From assembly GCA_026260175.1 (NCBI GenBank), contig JAKCWW010000151.1, forward strand, positions 32,213-96,212: a stretch of 64,000 bases of DNA, in the 5' to 3' direction. The notes beneath the pieces are model-generated. The model was not told the DNA's origin and did not search any database. It saw only the letters and a program-made list of their open reading frames with translations. The stretch comes from Reticulitermes lucifugus. Lineage: Eukaryota; Arthropoda; Insecta; Blattodea; Rhinotermitidae. Shown here in pieces: positions 34,791-46,290 of the stretch; the stretch's first letter is position 1, and each line of letters opens with the position of its first letter. The translations under genes were made by a program, and so were the position numbers.

Positions 34791-36449
34791 TATAAAAATA
34801 TTGCCTTTGATTTTTGTTACTTGAAACTTTTTTCGTGATCTATCTTCGTAGTTGTGGACGTTTCAGGGGGAATTTGTTGCCTTCGTTTTCGGAGCCAAGC
34901 AGTCTACGAAGAATGACAGCGCCATTGCCTCGCTACTTCCTACCTATGTCACCCCTGCCTATGTGTTATACTGACGTCTCCGGCACGGTTACTCTTCTTG
35001 GACTGCTTTTGTAGCGGTTTAAATAATGATACATTACCCAAAGCACCGCTTTTACGGCTGCGTCTTATGTATGCACTGTTCTGTTTACATTTTGCTTTGA
35101 TTAGATTTTTCGGGACACATGAAGCTTGTCACTTATGTTTAGAAAATAGTGGTTTCTGATGATCAGGCAGCGTATTACAAAAACACAAATCTGGGGCACT
35201 TTGTCGTATGGCCAGGCCGTTTACAGTGGTCACCTTACATGACTATGGAAGATTAAAACTCAGTTTCGTGTCCATCCTGCCCTGTAGCCGGCGGTTCTAG
35301 TTCCTGCAACTTGAAGAGGAATCGGCGTTAGAAGCCGGTTCTTGGTCACGTGGTCTCTTGAGTGAACATCTTGTTAGTGGAGTAGACACCATGACGCTTG
35401 CTTGATCTGTTAGTAATTATTGGCTCGTGTGCCTCCTACACATTTTTCTACCTATAGACGTATGCAGGGCGTTGATGAAAAACCGTCATGAGGACCCTAA
35501 GTGATATGAACTGCTAGCGTAATTTGTGGCGATTAAATCGGGAAAGTGTGGGTTGTTGGGTAGAAGTGGCACACACACGACGGGTTGTTGGTAGACAAAT
35601 CACTAGGACAGGGATGGCGAGTCTACTTGGTGCCAGATTACGTCAGAAGGTTCCTACTAATAAGTGTTGGTGCCAGTTATCGCTTTGCGTCCTCCGCCGT
35701 GAAGGGTTTTATAGATGTGGAACTGAAACTTCATGCTTTATAGATCTCTACATTAGACGTTTCTGGCATCCTATCACAGAGACAACAGCTTCAGTTCACC
35801 ATTTTAAAGGATGCTGCGTGTGCCATGGAGCTGGTTGACGGTGAAGGCGAAGAGAATTATTCCTGTCAGTTTTCGGGAAGTGAACCCCGTTCGTCCGTCC
35901 CATAGCCAGTCATTTTGCTGTGCCATCACTGCAAAAAAGATTTTATTTTCGCATGTGTCATATTAAGGGAAGCTATTCAAAATGATAAGTTACTAGTTTT
36001 CGTTAGTCAGTGTTCACAGGTGGGGAAGTAGTGTGTACTTGTAAGGTCTCAATAGGGTGGGCAGCGCTTATCCTCTGGAGGGTGCAGACACTGACTGCAG
36101 TTCGTGCTTGTCACGCTCCTCTTGAACCAGTGGGCTTGGGTGGACATTTCTGAAAAATAAGTAATATTGATGGTGTTACTGGGATTTGAACATGCAATCC
36201 TCAAGGCTACTCTATTCCATAGGGGAAAGAATGAAACTGTGTTAAGCTCCTAAATAAATTGACTCGTTCGCGTGCCCGCCATAAGGTTGTGATTTGAATT
36301 ACTCTACATTTCGTTCACGGTGTCCAGCAGTGAACGTCAGCTTAGTTCGAGCAAATAGCTATAAAATGCTGCTTCTTATTGGCCGGTGGTCGAGGGTGTT
36401 CCTGCGTATCACAGGCGATGTCTGTGTTTTATACAGAACAACAGAAAGT
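34791..36449. other. No gene or repeat recognised
   Basis: A plus-strand frame of 104 codons (35524-35838) has no domain I know. Nothing else supportable. Confidence 0.45.
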
Positions 36450-36760
36450 AAAGCATTATGTGTAGGGTGATGAAATATAGGAAGAGATGGGCGTGGCATG
36501 TAGCATAATTTGGAGATGAGGAATGCATGCACAATTTTAAATGGAAATCTGTGGCGTGGAAAGGGACCATTTTGGAAACATATACATAGGTGGATCGATA
36601 ATAGTAAAGTGGGCTTTAAAGGATATACTTTCTAACTCGGGATGGATATCAGTGTTGAGCCCTTTGGAACATCTAATGAACTACAAAGTACAGGGAATTT
36701 CTTGATCAGCTGGGCAACTGTTTGAATCTCAGCCCGTTGATCTGTACCATATGCCTGGGC
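36450..36760 (+). mobile_element. LINE 3' end, decayed
   Basis: Near the start the frames give a mutated GHVARM region. The next parts read KGPFWKHIHRWIDNSKVGFK and then NFLISWATV, the order G-P-..R-HRW-DNIK-DL followed by the 3' untranslated part. It belongs to the same family as 19331, 39640 and 44475. Several stops and frame changes are present. Confidence 0.72.
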
Positions 36761-36954
36761 GTAGGATGACGGGTCTTGATAGCAGATTGAGTGAAGCTTG
36801 ATTGCGTTGCTCGACGTGATTTTACCCGTGTCCTCATATGAGGCAGTTTCATTATATGCTGGTAAATATGGAGTGACTACGAAGATGACCGTCTTGCGGA
36901 TGTGTGCTGGAAATTTACTGATGGTCGGAGGAGCGTAGTTTTATGGTTGTTCTA

Positions 36955-37045
36955 CCCAGACGATGGGGGCAGTATGTCCCTCTGAAGCGTCGGTGAATTT
37001 GTACAAGATTGCATGGCGTCACGTCCAAGAAACGGTAATGTTTAG
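36955..37045 (-). repeat. FWDVTPC-type repeat
   Basis: The minus strand reads FLDVTPCNLVQIHRRFRGTY. The plus strand carries the related motif CAGACGATGGGGG, loop, CCCTCTGAAGCGTCGG, a decayed hammerhead-like core. Confidence 0.7.
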
Positions 37046-37479
37046 AAAATATGGCAATGCTCTGAAGTATTTGGGAACGCCAGTAGCAACGATTATTTGG
37101 AAATTTCAACTGAAGAACGAAATACTTTATATGCCACCATTCGGTTCAGAAACTCATGTTCCCGTCTAGGTCATATGTTGTGTAACATGTCAACTTATGT
37201 TTAACAAGAAATGGCACCATGGAGAGCTTGTGCGAGAATGTCTTTTCACTGCGTATATAACCACAATTTCAGTATACGTAGATTTCATATATGTGCACAT
37301 GACTTCGTGTCTGATACTGAGAGAAAAAATAGGCTGAACGTATATGAACACTTAGTGCAGAGGCAGCTGTTTGAATCTACGTTTGCCTGCCTGATTGCTG
37401 CCAGCCAGCATGTATATGTGACTGACTGAATAGTGCTGTAGGCAAATGCGGCTCCGGGCCTCCAGTGTTCCGCGTTTGT
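37046..37479. other. Nothing recognised
   Basis: No repeat match or convincing frame. Confidence 0.45.
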
Positions 37480-37968
37480 AGACGTGTTCGCAAAATTGTG
37501 AAAAGCGGCTATTAGCTTTGTCATGTCTGTCCGTCCGCATGGAACAACGCGGCTTCCACTGGACGGATTTTCATGAAAATTCATATTTGAGTATTTTTCG
37601 AAAATCTGTCGAGAAAATTCAAGTTTCTTTAAAATGTAACAAGAATAACGATACTTTACGTGAAGACCTATGTACGTTTGTGACAGTATCTCGCTGAATT
37701 CTTCTCAGAATGAAAAATGTTTTAGGCGAAAGTTTTAGCGCAAATCAAAACCCCTCGAAGAATTGTGCCGTTTATGAGATAATGTTGGAAAAACATTTTA
37801 GAGCCGGACGGGCCACAGAAGACAATACGGAGAATGCGCTTTGCATGCTGGGTAACTAAGGCTACAAACGCACACTAAGAATATGTAATACTTGTTGCTT
37901 TTCCACGACAGCAGTGGTTACGCGAACGCGCCTTAATGTTGCGTTATACGTACGTTGCCTGTCTTGTT
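37480..37968 (+). repeat. ~507-bp repeat, copy 3
   Basis: It matches 23574-24080 throughout, including GTCCGTCCGCATGGAAC, AGAGCCGGACGGGCCACAGA and TTGCGTTATACGTACGTTGC. It is slightly shorter through a deletion near position 37750. Here the bases near the ends, GACGTGTTCGC and GCGAACGCGCC, suggest a short inverted pair. Confidence 0.82.
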
Positions 37969-38124
37969 GAATCCTGCTTATAGATATTTCGTAGGACTCC
38001 TTGGTCGAGTGATCGACCAATTGCAAGGCCTCTGCGTAGACAACACAACACAGGTACAGGGAGAACTCGTACGTCAGTATCCTGAATTGGGATTTAGGCA
38101 CAGCTGTACGATATATACCGTGGA

Positions 38125-38215
38125 CTACACTGCCACTTTTATATCGAGGATTGGATGGGCGGGACATGTAGCACGCCTGGAGGGTTTCTGAATGCTTCCA
38201 AAAGTAATGGTTATA
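38125..38215 (+). mobile_element. LINE GHVARM fragment
   Basis: A frame reads RIGWAGHVARLEGF and then stops. It is the same motif as in the LINE end at 19331, but the bases after it (MLPKVMVIKF-like) differ, so it may come from a second LINE family. Confidence 0.55.
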
Positions 38216-38471
38216 AAGTTTAACTAAGGCCAATGTTTGTAGACGGGAGCATAATGTTGAAATTGATTATTCAGAAACAGCTTACCTATATGTTAATGAA
38301 GTTAATTGGCTCAGGACAGTTTCCACTAATGGCCGTGTGTGATGATGGCATCCTCTTTCATGAAAAGTGATTTTCTTATGAGAATTTAAGTTCGCACGGT
38401 TGTGAATATGAGTATTAATTGTGCCCTTGGATGAGACTCATGTTCAGGAGGAACGTTCTGCTTCCATATTC

Positions 38472-38565
38472 TGCACTGAAAATGGTGTCAGCAGGTTTCT
38501 GCCAGACGTTGGTACATTTCTACCAGATTACACGGCGTTACGTCCCAGAAGACTAACCTTCAGGG
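38472..38565 (-). repeat. FWDVTPC-type repeat
   Basis: The minus strand reads VFWDVTPCNLVEMYQRL, the best-kept copy of the signature here. The plus strand shows CTGAAAATGG and, after a loop, GCCAGACGTTGG, a decayed hammerhead-like core. Confidence 0.7.
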
Positions 38566-39317
38566 AATTTATTGATGACCTTTACAGTTCAGGTACAAAG
38601 TACGTTGGCAGTGTGGAAGCTACGTACTGTTCAGGGTAGCTGTAAACTTGTTGGAAGTCTGGTGCTATTTGGGAAGCCCTGGATAAGGCATACACGTGTG
38701 CATCGGCCCCAGGAACCTGACAGGCAAACATTCCTACACTTGTGGCTCCAGCTATAAATATTTATCAGCTCTCTGGGGGACAGAATGAAGGGGAAGGCGT
38801 TGCTCTACAAGGCAGAAAACTGATCAGCTACAGACAATTCAACTGATATTCAAAGAGATTCTACCTTTGTCGAATGAGGCCCACGTTGAATCGAAAGGTC
38901 GCCACCGTCCTGTGTCCAGTGAACTGCCCCATACCGTTCTCACTCACTTTATAATGGAAGCATCGAATATTCCAGCCTTTTGTGGTTTATGTCGCTGGTG
39001 GGATGATTGGTGAATGACACATTGGAAAAGATTTTGAAGGAGACGGTCGTGGCCTGAACGAGGTACTGCTTGCTCATTTTTTGTAGGGACTTACGAAAAA
39101 CAAATACGTTCAGGGTAGCCGGATGCCCGGCCTCGAGTAGAACCTGGCTCCTTATGAATACAGATCAATATCGCATTGCCAGCCGACTCGGTGATCTTAG
39201 GCTAATAATTGATTTAACTTCCATATGTCTTGTCTGTTTGGATAGCTTTTGAACAATCTAGCTAATTCATTATAGTGACTAGGCTAGGAGTTGGATGACC
39301 GGGCAACCGTTTTATTC
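38566..39317. other. No gene or repeat recognised
   Basis: Short frames only. No repeat partner in the window. Confidence 0.45.
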
Positions 39318-39500
39318 ACGTGAGGGGCTTGTTCTTCTGTCTTCTCATCGTCCATATGGGTCCTGGGACCAACTTAGCTTCCCTCTTGTAGTTACCAGGG
39401 GATAAATCGACAGAGGCGTCAAACCCCAACCTTTCCCCTCCATCTAGCGCCGAAGTTAATACTCGAAGATAACCATTCTCCTCTATGGCATGGTGCTTAA
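39318..39500 (+). mobile_element. SINE1 body, diverged
   Basis: GGGTCCTGGGACC, then GGGGATAAATCGACAG and CCCTCCATCTAGCGCCGAAG follow the SINE1 body order. The tRNA-like head is missing or unreadable. Confidence 0.55.
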
Positions 39501-39639
39501 CAGAGACTTTTCCGTACAAATATAATTGTAAGAATTGTAATGCTGATAGTTGATGTCATGTTTGCGGAGAAAAATATGAAATAAAAATAGGAACTCTGAA
39601 GGAAAGAAACCGCTTGGAAGATGTGGATTGGATGATAAG

Positions 39640-39840
39640 AGTTGGGAACTTCGATAAATGGGATGGCTTGGCGTAGACTGGATTCATCTGGTTCCAGATT
39701 GATACAAGTGGCGGGCTCTGGTGAGCAAGGTGGTAACCTTTGTGCCTCGATTAAATGCGGCATTTGAAAACCTCTTAGCGTCTGAAGAAGAACCTGCTCC
39801 ATGCAGTCTTTGTGTTGTATTCGGCATTTGATAGCATGGA
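39640..39840 (+). mobile_element. LINE 3' end, decayed
   Basis: The frame reads DWIHLVPD, a stop, then YKWRALVSKVVTFVPRLNAA, corresponding to DWI-LAQDRD-WRALVN-VMN-RVP in intact family members. The tail holds GAAGAAGAACCTGCTCCATG, also seen at 44620. A 119-codon minus frame is its antisense. Confidence 0.7.
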
Positions 39841-39917
39841 TGTTATAGGTGTACATAGGGTTTTGTGAACATGACCGTACGCTTGCATGATATTCCTTCC
39901 TTGTACCTCTATAAGCG

Positions 39918-40135
39918 CTATCATGGGCTGGACTGCTGGGGTTCGATTTCGAGCAAGAGCTCGTATTTCATCGTCAGAACGGTTTTGGCGCGCCTGGGGC
40001 CCTCTCAGTTACTGGGGATTCTTTCATTAAGAGTAAAAAGCGACCGGATCATGAAACTGATGAGTCCCTCCGAGTGCCAAGTTTAAGAATGCATGGAGCT
40101 GTATCTCCGTCTGCGCATCTGTGTTCTTGGTATGG
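39918..40135 (+). mobile_element. SINE1-related copy
   Basis: GGCTGGACTGCTGGGGTTCG (box B side), CCTGGGGCCCTCTCAG, AAAAAGCGACCGGATC and AAGAATGCATGGAGCTGTAT match the SINE1 order. Box A is gone. Confidence 0.6.
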
Positions 40136-40547
40136 TGGTGCTCATGCACAGGAAATCTCTTCATTTTCGCGATGAGTAATACCAGTGTGCCGACCGAATA
40201 ATGCAGACTTCTAATTCAGTTGTGTGTTATCAGATAATTTTGTAGAATATAATACGATACAGATTTCCGTTTGACAGCGACGATAACTAACGAATCTTCG
40301 CAGCTTGCTGGCGCGCGCCAGTTGGAAATATATCATGACGTATAATCAGACAAGGGCCGATGGTTGTCCAGTGTGTGAGGGCGCGTGTAATCCGTGGCCG
40401 CATGTTCATGGTGAATTCGCGGAGTAGTTCATGCTGTTGAATGAACAGCTTACATAACAAAAAAAAAATTAGTGCTTAGGCTATATGTAGGGTCATGTGT
40501 CTCACATTGCGGACGGGTAGGTGAAGGTGAGAGTAAAGTTGTTCCTG

Positions 40548-40790
40548 TGCACGTCACGAAGGCGTATGGGGGAGTGAAGGTGTAACGCCACTTCTTCTTT
40601 ACCTTGGAACTGAATGGAGTTGAGTGACCAGCTCTACGCCCTCGTCGCTTTACTCCTGGAGAAGGAGCTCGCTACCAATTGAATAGTGGGACTGGGCGGG
40701 TCCCATAGTGGGTCTAGACGCTTTTGAGAAGAGAAATTTTTCGTCCAGCTGGGAATCGAACAGCGATTCCACACAAACTGCCGACGTCCG
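40548..40790 (-). mobile_element. SINE1-related copy, inverted, near full length
   Basis: The minus strand carries GGAATCGCTGTTCGATTCCC (box B), CTATTCAATTGG and GAGTAAAGCGACGAGGGCGT, and ends with GCCTTCGTGACG. This subfamily shares the CAATGGG/AATTGG change with 41228. Confidence 0.68.
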
Positions 40791-41227
40791 GTACGCAGTA
40801 CTTATTACGGACTTTGAATTTTGTTGTTTTGCAGACGTAGCATATTGCAAAACAGCATCGTGATAGAGTATCAGTTTTAGTTTTAAACTTCTTTTCCATT
40901 CTCCTGATTTAAAAAATTGCGGTTGTAGAATGGGTATTTATTTATTTATTTGCATGAATATGAATTTGTACGAATTTTGGAAGTATAAAATTTCTGAAGA
41001 GTTGCTGTAATAAAATATTGTACTCTAAATATGTGTTCAGTTTTAGAGAAAAGTGAATATTTTTCAGTGTTTAGCATGACATTTATTTTTATACGACGCA
41101 CTCTGATGCGTGTCTCTGCCCTGATGAAAAGTATGCACAGAAGTGGATCACAAAAATAGAAGAACTGTTATTGCTTCCTTCATACTTGCTTATTTATGTG
41201 AGTGAAAGAAAATAGTTGTACCTGTAC

Positions 41228-41402
41228 ACGCCATGACGGTATGTAGGGTGAGTGGAGGTTTAGTTCCACTCATTCTTAACGTCGGCACAAGGTGGAGGTG
41301 AGTAGTCAGCCAGAGCCTCAACGCAGCAGCTGCTTTACTCCCGGGATGTCCCCAGTACCCATTGAATAGTAGGCTGGGTGGGTCCAGGAGCCGATTTGTA
41401 TT
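41228..41402 (-). mobile_element. SINE1-related fragment, inverted
   Basis: Plus-strand blocks CACGCCATGACGGTATG, GGAGGTTTAGTTCCACTCAT and TACCCATTGAATAGTAGGCT match 40548 and 61018. The tRNA-like head is truncated. Confidence 0.68.
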
Positions 41403-41630
41403 AGTTTTAGTTTTAACGTGGGGAACATGAGTTGTTCAGAAAAATTCTTGTTTAACGTAACCCCATAAATGTTGTGGTAACGGCGAGAAATATATACGTA
41501 ATACCGCAAGGTTTGTACATGAAGAAGCCGTGCAATTTGCCCGCACTGTCTCTTATTATGCTCCTTGTATTTCTTGTACTAAACAGCTATAGTTTCTCTG
41601 TAGAACATCAGCGTTTCACTTGTCTTTCCG

Positions 41631-41872
41631 GGCCGTGCCATGGACCAGGCGGTTAGTCGCCGGCCTCTTCACAGCCGAGGCCTGGATTCAGTGTGAGACC
41701 AGTCCGTGTGGGATTTGTGGCGGACAAAGTGGCACTTGAACAAGTTTTTTCTTCGAGTATATCGGTTTTCCCTTGTCATTGTCATTCCACCGGTTCTTCA
41801 TGCTCATTCATCCGTTTGTAACCGACGCTGTATAAGCTTAGCAATTTACAGCGTCGTTAAATAACAAACCTT
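41631..41872 (+). mobile_element. SINE2, full length
   Basis: CAGGCGGTTAGTCGCCGGCC, CAAAGTGGCACTTGAACA, CGGTTTTCCCTTGTCATTG and the end TTTACAGCGTCGTTAAATAA give the complete order. Box B is mutated (GGATTCAGTGTGAG). It is about 240 bp, the longest SINE2 here. Confidence 0.82.
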
Positions 41873-44474
41873 CCAAGACCGATCATTCTCATCGAAGTGC
41901 TCTGTTAATATGAAGCACGAACTGTGTCTGTATATGCAGTACATTACTCTTCGTCTTCAAAGGGTGAAATTTTGAGCAGCATTTTGCTGGTAACGAAACT
42001 TCAAGTACCGTAATAAAACAGTTTCGATGGCCGTAATTATGTAATGAAGGTAAAGCAGTCCGTGTACAGAACAGCACAGGCCCTGAGGGTTCCAGGAGGT
42101 TGAGGCTTCCAGATTTCAAAACAATTGGCACAGGAAGGTGGCAAGGGAGTCAGCCCTACGCACCGGCTGCATTTATCTCCCAGGAAATATTACTGGTACT
42201 CATTTCTGTTAGAGGCAGAGTCGACCCCAGGGCCCATAGAGCGGCGCGTAAGTATGTAATGTGTATCTGTATTTGCTCGGCGGCAGAATGTACCGAAGTT
42301 ACTGCAGGCCAGAGAGATTCACACCAAAGCTATTATTAAAAGTGCTGTGATATTTTTCGATACTCTGGTGTTTTCCTTGCTTCCTACATGTAGCCAGTTA
42401 TTTGTACTTTGGTTAATTATGTAAATTATTAGTGGTTATAGATTTATAATGCTTCTAAAATATGTTTATTTATCTTATGGTCTTATAGCACTGGAAAAGA
42501 CATAATACGATAGTTTCTTTTCCGACGCCTGACACTTATTAAACGTTTTGATTTTTGTAGCGTTTTTGCGATTAAATTTCCTTCTGTTCAAAATGTACAA
42601 AGCAAATGTTCGTTAAAGGTACGTCTTATTGACAGTATCTTCATATCGCTACGAGCCGAATTGAATTTTTACTGGTGTCGCTTACGGCCCGCCTATTGTA
42701 TTTTGCTACACCCTACCCGACGGCATAGAGTTAACATACTAATATATCCAACCCCCTGCTCCGTCTTTTTAAAGTAGGGAGTTTTATATAAACGTAGCCC
42801 TGATGTGTGTACAATATATACCCGTTTTATAAAATGAACCCCACACATTCTGTGCAGAAGGGTATCAGGTTTTATAGTTTTATAATGAACCCTATATAGG
42901 TGGCACTTTGTTGTTTCAGACTGCTGGATGCATTACTCCTAAATTCTTTTAGCTCTATCCTGTACAATTTTTTTTTTCATATTATTCGCCCCATTTCTCT
43001 CGCAGGCTTTTGTTTAATTGTTTACTTGTTCTGTTGTACAACAGAGCCGTTTACAGAATTGAACGAGTTTTTTTTAATTTTCATTCGCTTCGTAATATTC
43101 TTTTCATTTTCCATTAATCCATTTAACGTACCTTTGGAATGCGATGCTGCAGTAGGCCTGTAACCCAGTCACCTGGAATGTTGTGTTTTGTGAATGTGTT
43201 TTTATAATCACGTAAGAAGAGAAAGTTGTTCATTTGGAATAAAATGACGTTTAAAACGGGTCCCGAGAGCCGTACAGGATCTGACCGTCTGTACACTGGG
43301 CTTGGCATGTATGTGCGATGACAGGTCAGAAAATAAGTTTTATCTTCCACTTTAAGACATTTCATATCTAATTGTACTGCTGCCTCGCTGCTTTTCCACG
43401 TAGGCGGTGCCAAAATTGAAGCATTTTTCATGTCGTGAGACGAGCTGTTGAATGTGTTGTTAGTAGACTCCGTGTGTGTTGTTAGCCATCGTGTCACGGC
43501 TGTTTCCACCTTGCCATTATCTTCAAGTTGCTTCCAAGGTTTTGCTTCAGCGCTGGAAGCACGTGATGTAATCGCCCGACGACGATTTTCCCTGATATCT
43601 CAGTGTACTTGTTTGTGGTTAGGAAATGTTACAGGATGGAAATTTAGTTTTTAGCCGTATCTCGTATCTCCGTGCGTTCGTACGTTGTGGTGCTGAATGT
43701 GCTCTTTTCTAAAAATTTCTGCTATCTGTGCGAATGGATTATATGAAACTGCATAATTGGAGCTGGTCATGTTTCGAATTATGCTGTAGTACTATCAGCG
43801 AAGAAACGTACCGGAGTGTTGCGATGTACCGGTTGAGTCTTGTTCGTATTTAGGAGGTACCGGGTTTGGAACTTCGGGTATGTTAGCCATAGAAATTCTT
43901 GTAGATCCTGCCGTAGCTGAATATGGAATTTTCCTGCAAGTGTTAGAACCCGATATCACATATGAGACACAGTCTACCGAGTCGTGGCATTCTTTATAGC
44001 TGTGGAGGTGATGCCACTACCTAAATATAAGAATTTGATTATATGGATCGCCCGTTTTAATGTGGAACTTAACGCTATCGACTAAGATGCCGGGCTGTGC
44101 GTGACTCATTTTGTCGTAGGTTTTTTTGCTGCATGTTTCTGAACGTAGCGTCTTTCGCACGTATCATCAAGACTAGCAGAACAACCCAATTACGGGACAG
44201 CGAAACACAGACGGTTTTTATTATGACGTAAATTATTGTAGCGTGTGAATAAGTCGTACAGTGACACTTGGAGTGTACTCGTGGAGACGTCTATGAGGAT
44301 GAAATATGAAAGTGCTAAAGCGAGTCGATTTCCCGGTGTTTCACGACCTTCGAAATCAACGCCATTGAATGGCGAGCGTACAAATTTCCAGCAACAAGTT
44401 CCTTGACAGAGAAGAAGCGTAATGCAACTGAATTCATAAGTTTGGTGTGTAATTTCTTGTAACTTGTTCAGTTC
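41873..44474. other. No gene recognised
   Basis: T-rich stretch at about 42930-43120. A minus-strand frame of 128 codons (43123-43509) has no recognisable domain. No repeat match. Confidence 0.42.
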
Positions 44475-44645
44475 GCTAGGGATGGGGAGGTATGGACTGG
44501 ATTGCTGTGGCTCAGGATAGGGACAGGTGGCGGGCGCTTATAAATGCGGCAATGAACGTTCGGGTTCCATAAAATGCGAGGAATTTCTTGACTAGCTGAG
44601 GACCTGAGGAAGGACTCTGCTCCATGGAGTTAGTTCAGTTTGCGA
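44475..44645 (+). mobile_element. LINE 3' end
   Basis: A frame reads [20 protein letters not shown], followed by NVRVP and a stop, then GAATTTCTTGACTAGCTGAG and CTCTGCTCCATGGAGTT. This is the clearest copy of the LINE tail, equal to the end of the 39640 copy. It is 5' truncated, as usual for target-primed insertion. Confidence 0.8.
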
Positions 44646-45008
44646 ACCATAATTTTAGTAGTTTGTTATTTTTTTTAGAAACAGTACCCTGCAGGGAGAT
44701 TCGTAAATGCAGTTTACTAATGGTATTTGCAGTCAGATTAGTGTAACGCACAATCGCAGCACATTTCCTGTTTCTCCGAAGGACATACTACTTCTTAAAA
44801 CTGCTTTTTGTAAATTCAAAATTACACGTTCCACGGAGCGCAGTTTTGGAACTTCCGAGCTGTGGCAAGGTATTCTTCTTCGACCCTACATGACAGCATA
44901 ACATGCTGAAGCGCCGCGAGATAATTATAGGAGTGGAAGAAAAAAACTGGCCATTCGAGTTATCACTGATGTGTATTTGGACTTCTTCCATCGTCACTGA
45001 TTACACAC
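44646..45008. other. Nothing recognised
   Basis: No repeat match or convincing frame. Confidence 0.45.
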
Positions 45009-45046
45009 ACACGACGTTTCGAAAGCAGACTGCTTTCGTTTTCAGG
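45009..45046 (-). ncRNA. Hammerhead-like motif with strong stem II
   Basis: The minus strand reads CCTGAAAACGAAAGCA, a two-base tip, TGCTTTCGAAACGTCGTG. Stem II GAAAGCA/TGCTTTC is perfect. The first core box is CTGAAAA instead of CTGAAGA. It is a third subfamily, distinct from the GGCC-stem and GGAGG-stem groups. Confidence 0.58.
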
Positions 45047-45710
45047 TGCACTAAAATCTTGAGAAAAAGTAACAATCTAAAGGAACCAAAAACCTTCCAA
45101 TTCATACGTGAGAGACAAAACAATCCAAACCTCTAAATATAAAAATAGTGTATACAAATTTCAATCTACAACTTGTAATAAAATTAAATGAATTGTCCCT
45201 TATTAAAACCACATGACCTGAACTAGCAACAAAATGAAATTTTCTCCAATAAATTAAAATGTGAGATAGTAACACCGCAGTAAGCACCCTCTGTTGGTGC
45301 TGTGTAGCGTCGAATAAGAGATGATCATGATGGTAAGGATTTGAATGGAGGCAGGCGTGGTTACTGCCGCTGTATTATTTTATGCAGTCTAAGGCGAAAC
45401 CATCAAGTACTCTTCGTGGTTATTTTTATGTAGTTCAGTTTGTGATATTTTCATAGTCCTTGTTTAATATCTGGAACGCCATATCTTATCCTCAGTGCTG
45501 AGTGGACTGGTGAGATTTCATTGCACTTGTTGAGGAGGCACAGTGTATTGTGTTCCTCCTATCGGCGCTCTGATACAAATCATGCAGTATTCAATTTAAC
45601 GAGCGGTGCAAGTAATATGGCTGACTCACGCGACTTGAAGAGCTTTGAGAAGCGGTGTAGAGATAACAGGTCGAGGGGCCGACGTCATTTGATGGCCTGT
45701 TTGTAAAATA

Positions 45711-46290
45711 GCTCAGTCAGTATTAAAGTATCAGCAGCTAAATAACACTCCTCTTATGTCATTATGGTACCGTTACGTTCGGTACTTGCAGTGTATGTGC
45801 TGTACTCTTGTAATGTCTGTTTTTATCCATACCAGATGATTTGACGTAACAGTAGCATTGACTTTAATTTAGCGCCCTACTATTTGACATGGCTCAGTAC
45901 TATTAAAATGTCAGCAGAAAAAGAACAGGCCCGTGTATTGCAGTGATTCTTATTTGAGTGTCTGTTTTGTAATGTCTGTGTTTTACAAACTTTTCGTGAT
46001 GTCGACGTCATCATAACGCTGTTGTCTTTTTGGACGTGACAGTGCGTAGTCCGGTAGAAAGTTACGAACCTTTCGGAGGAACCTTCTACATCCATGTTCA
46101 AGGTAGAAAACCGGATGATGGTGAGAGCATGTTCCCCCCGAAACATGGGCACCTGTGTACCAGACCGCTTTGCGTAATATCGCCTGATCTTCATATTTAC
46201 TGCCATAAGACGCTCGTATCTCACATCCAACAACTTGTTTGTGACATATCGACCAGTATTAGAATACCAGCAGCTAAATAACACGACTTC
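45711..46290. repeat. Degenerate repeated motif, three copies
   Basis: CAGTATTAAAGTATCAGCAG (45716), CAGTACTATTAAAATGTCAG (45895) and CAGTATTAGAATACCAGCAG (46253) are variants of one motif. Two of them are followed by CTAAATAACAC. Copies one and two are also alike downstream (TAATGTCTGT). Spacings of about 180 and 355 bp suggest a decayed tandem array of a ~180-bp unit. Confidence 0.5.
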
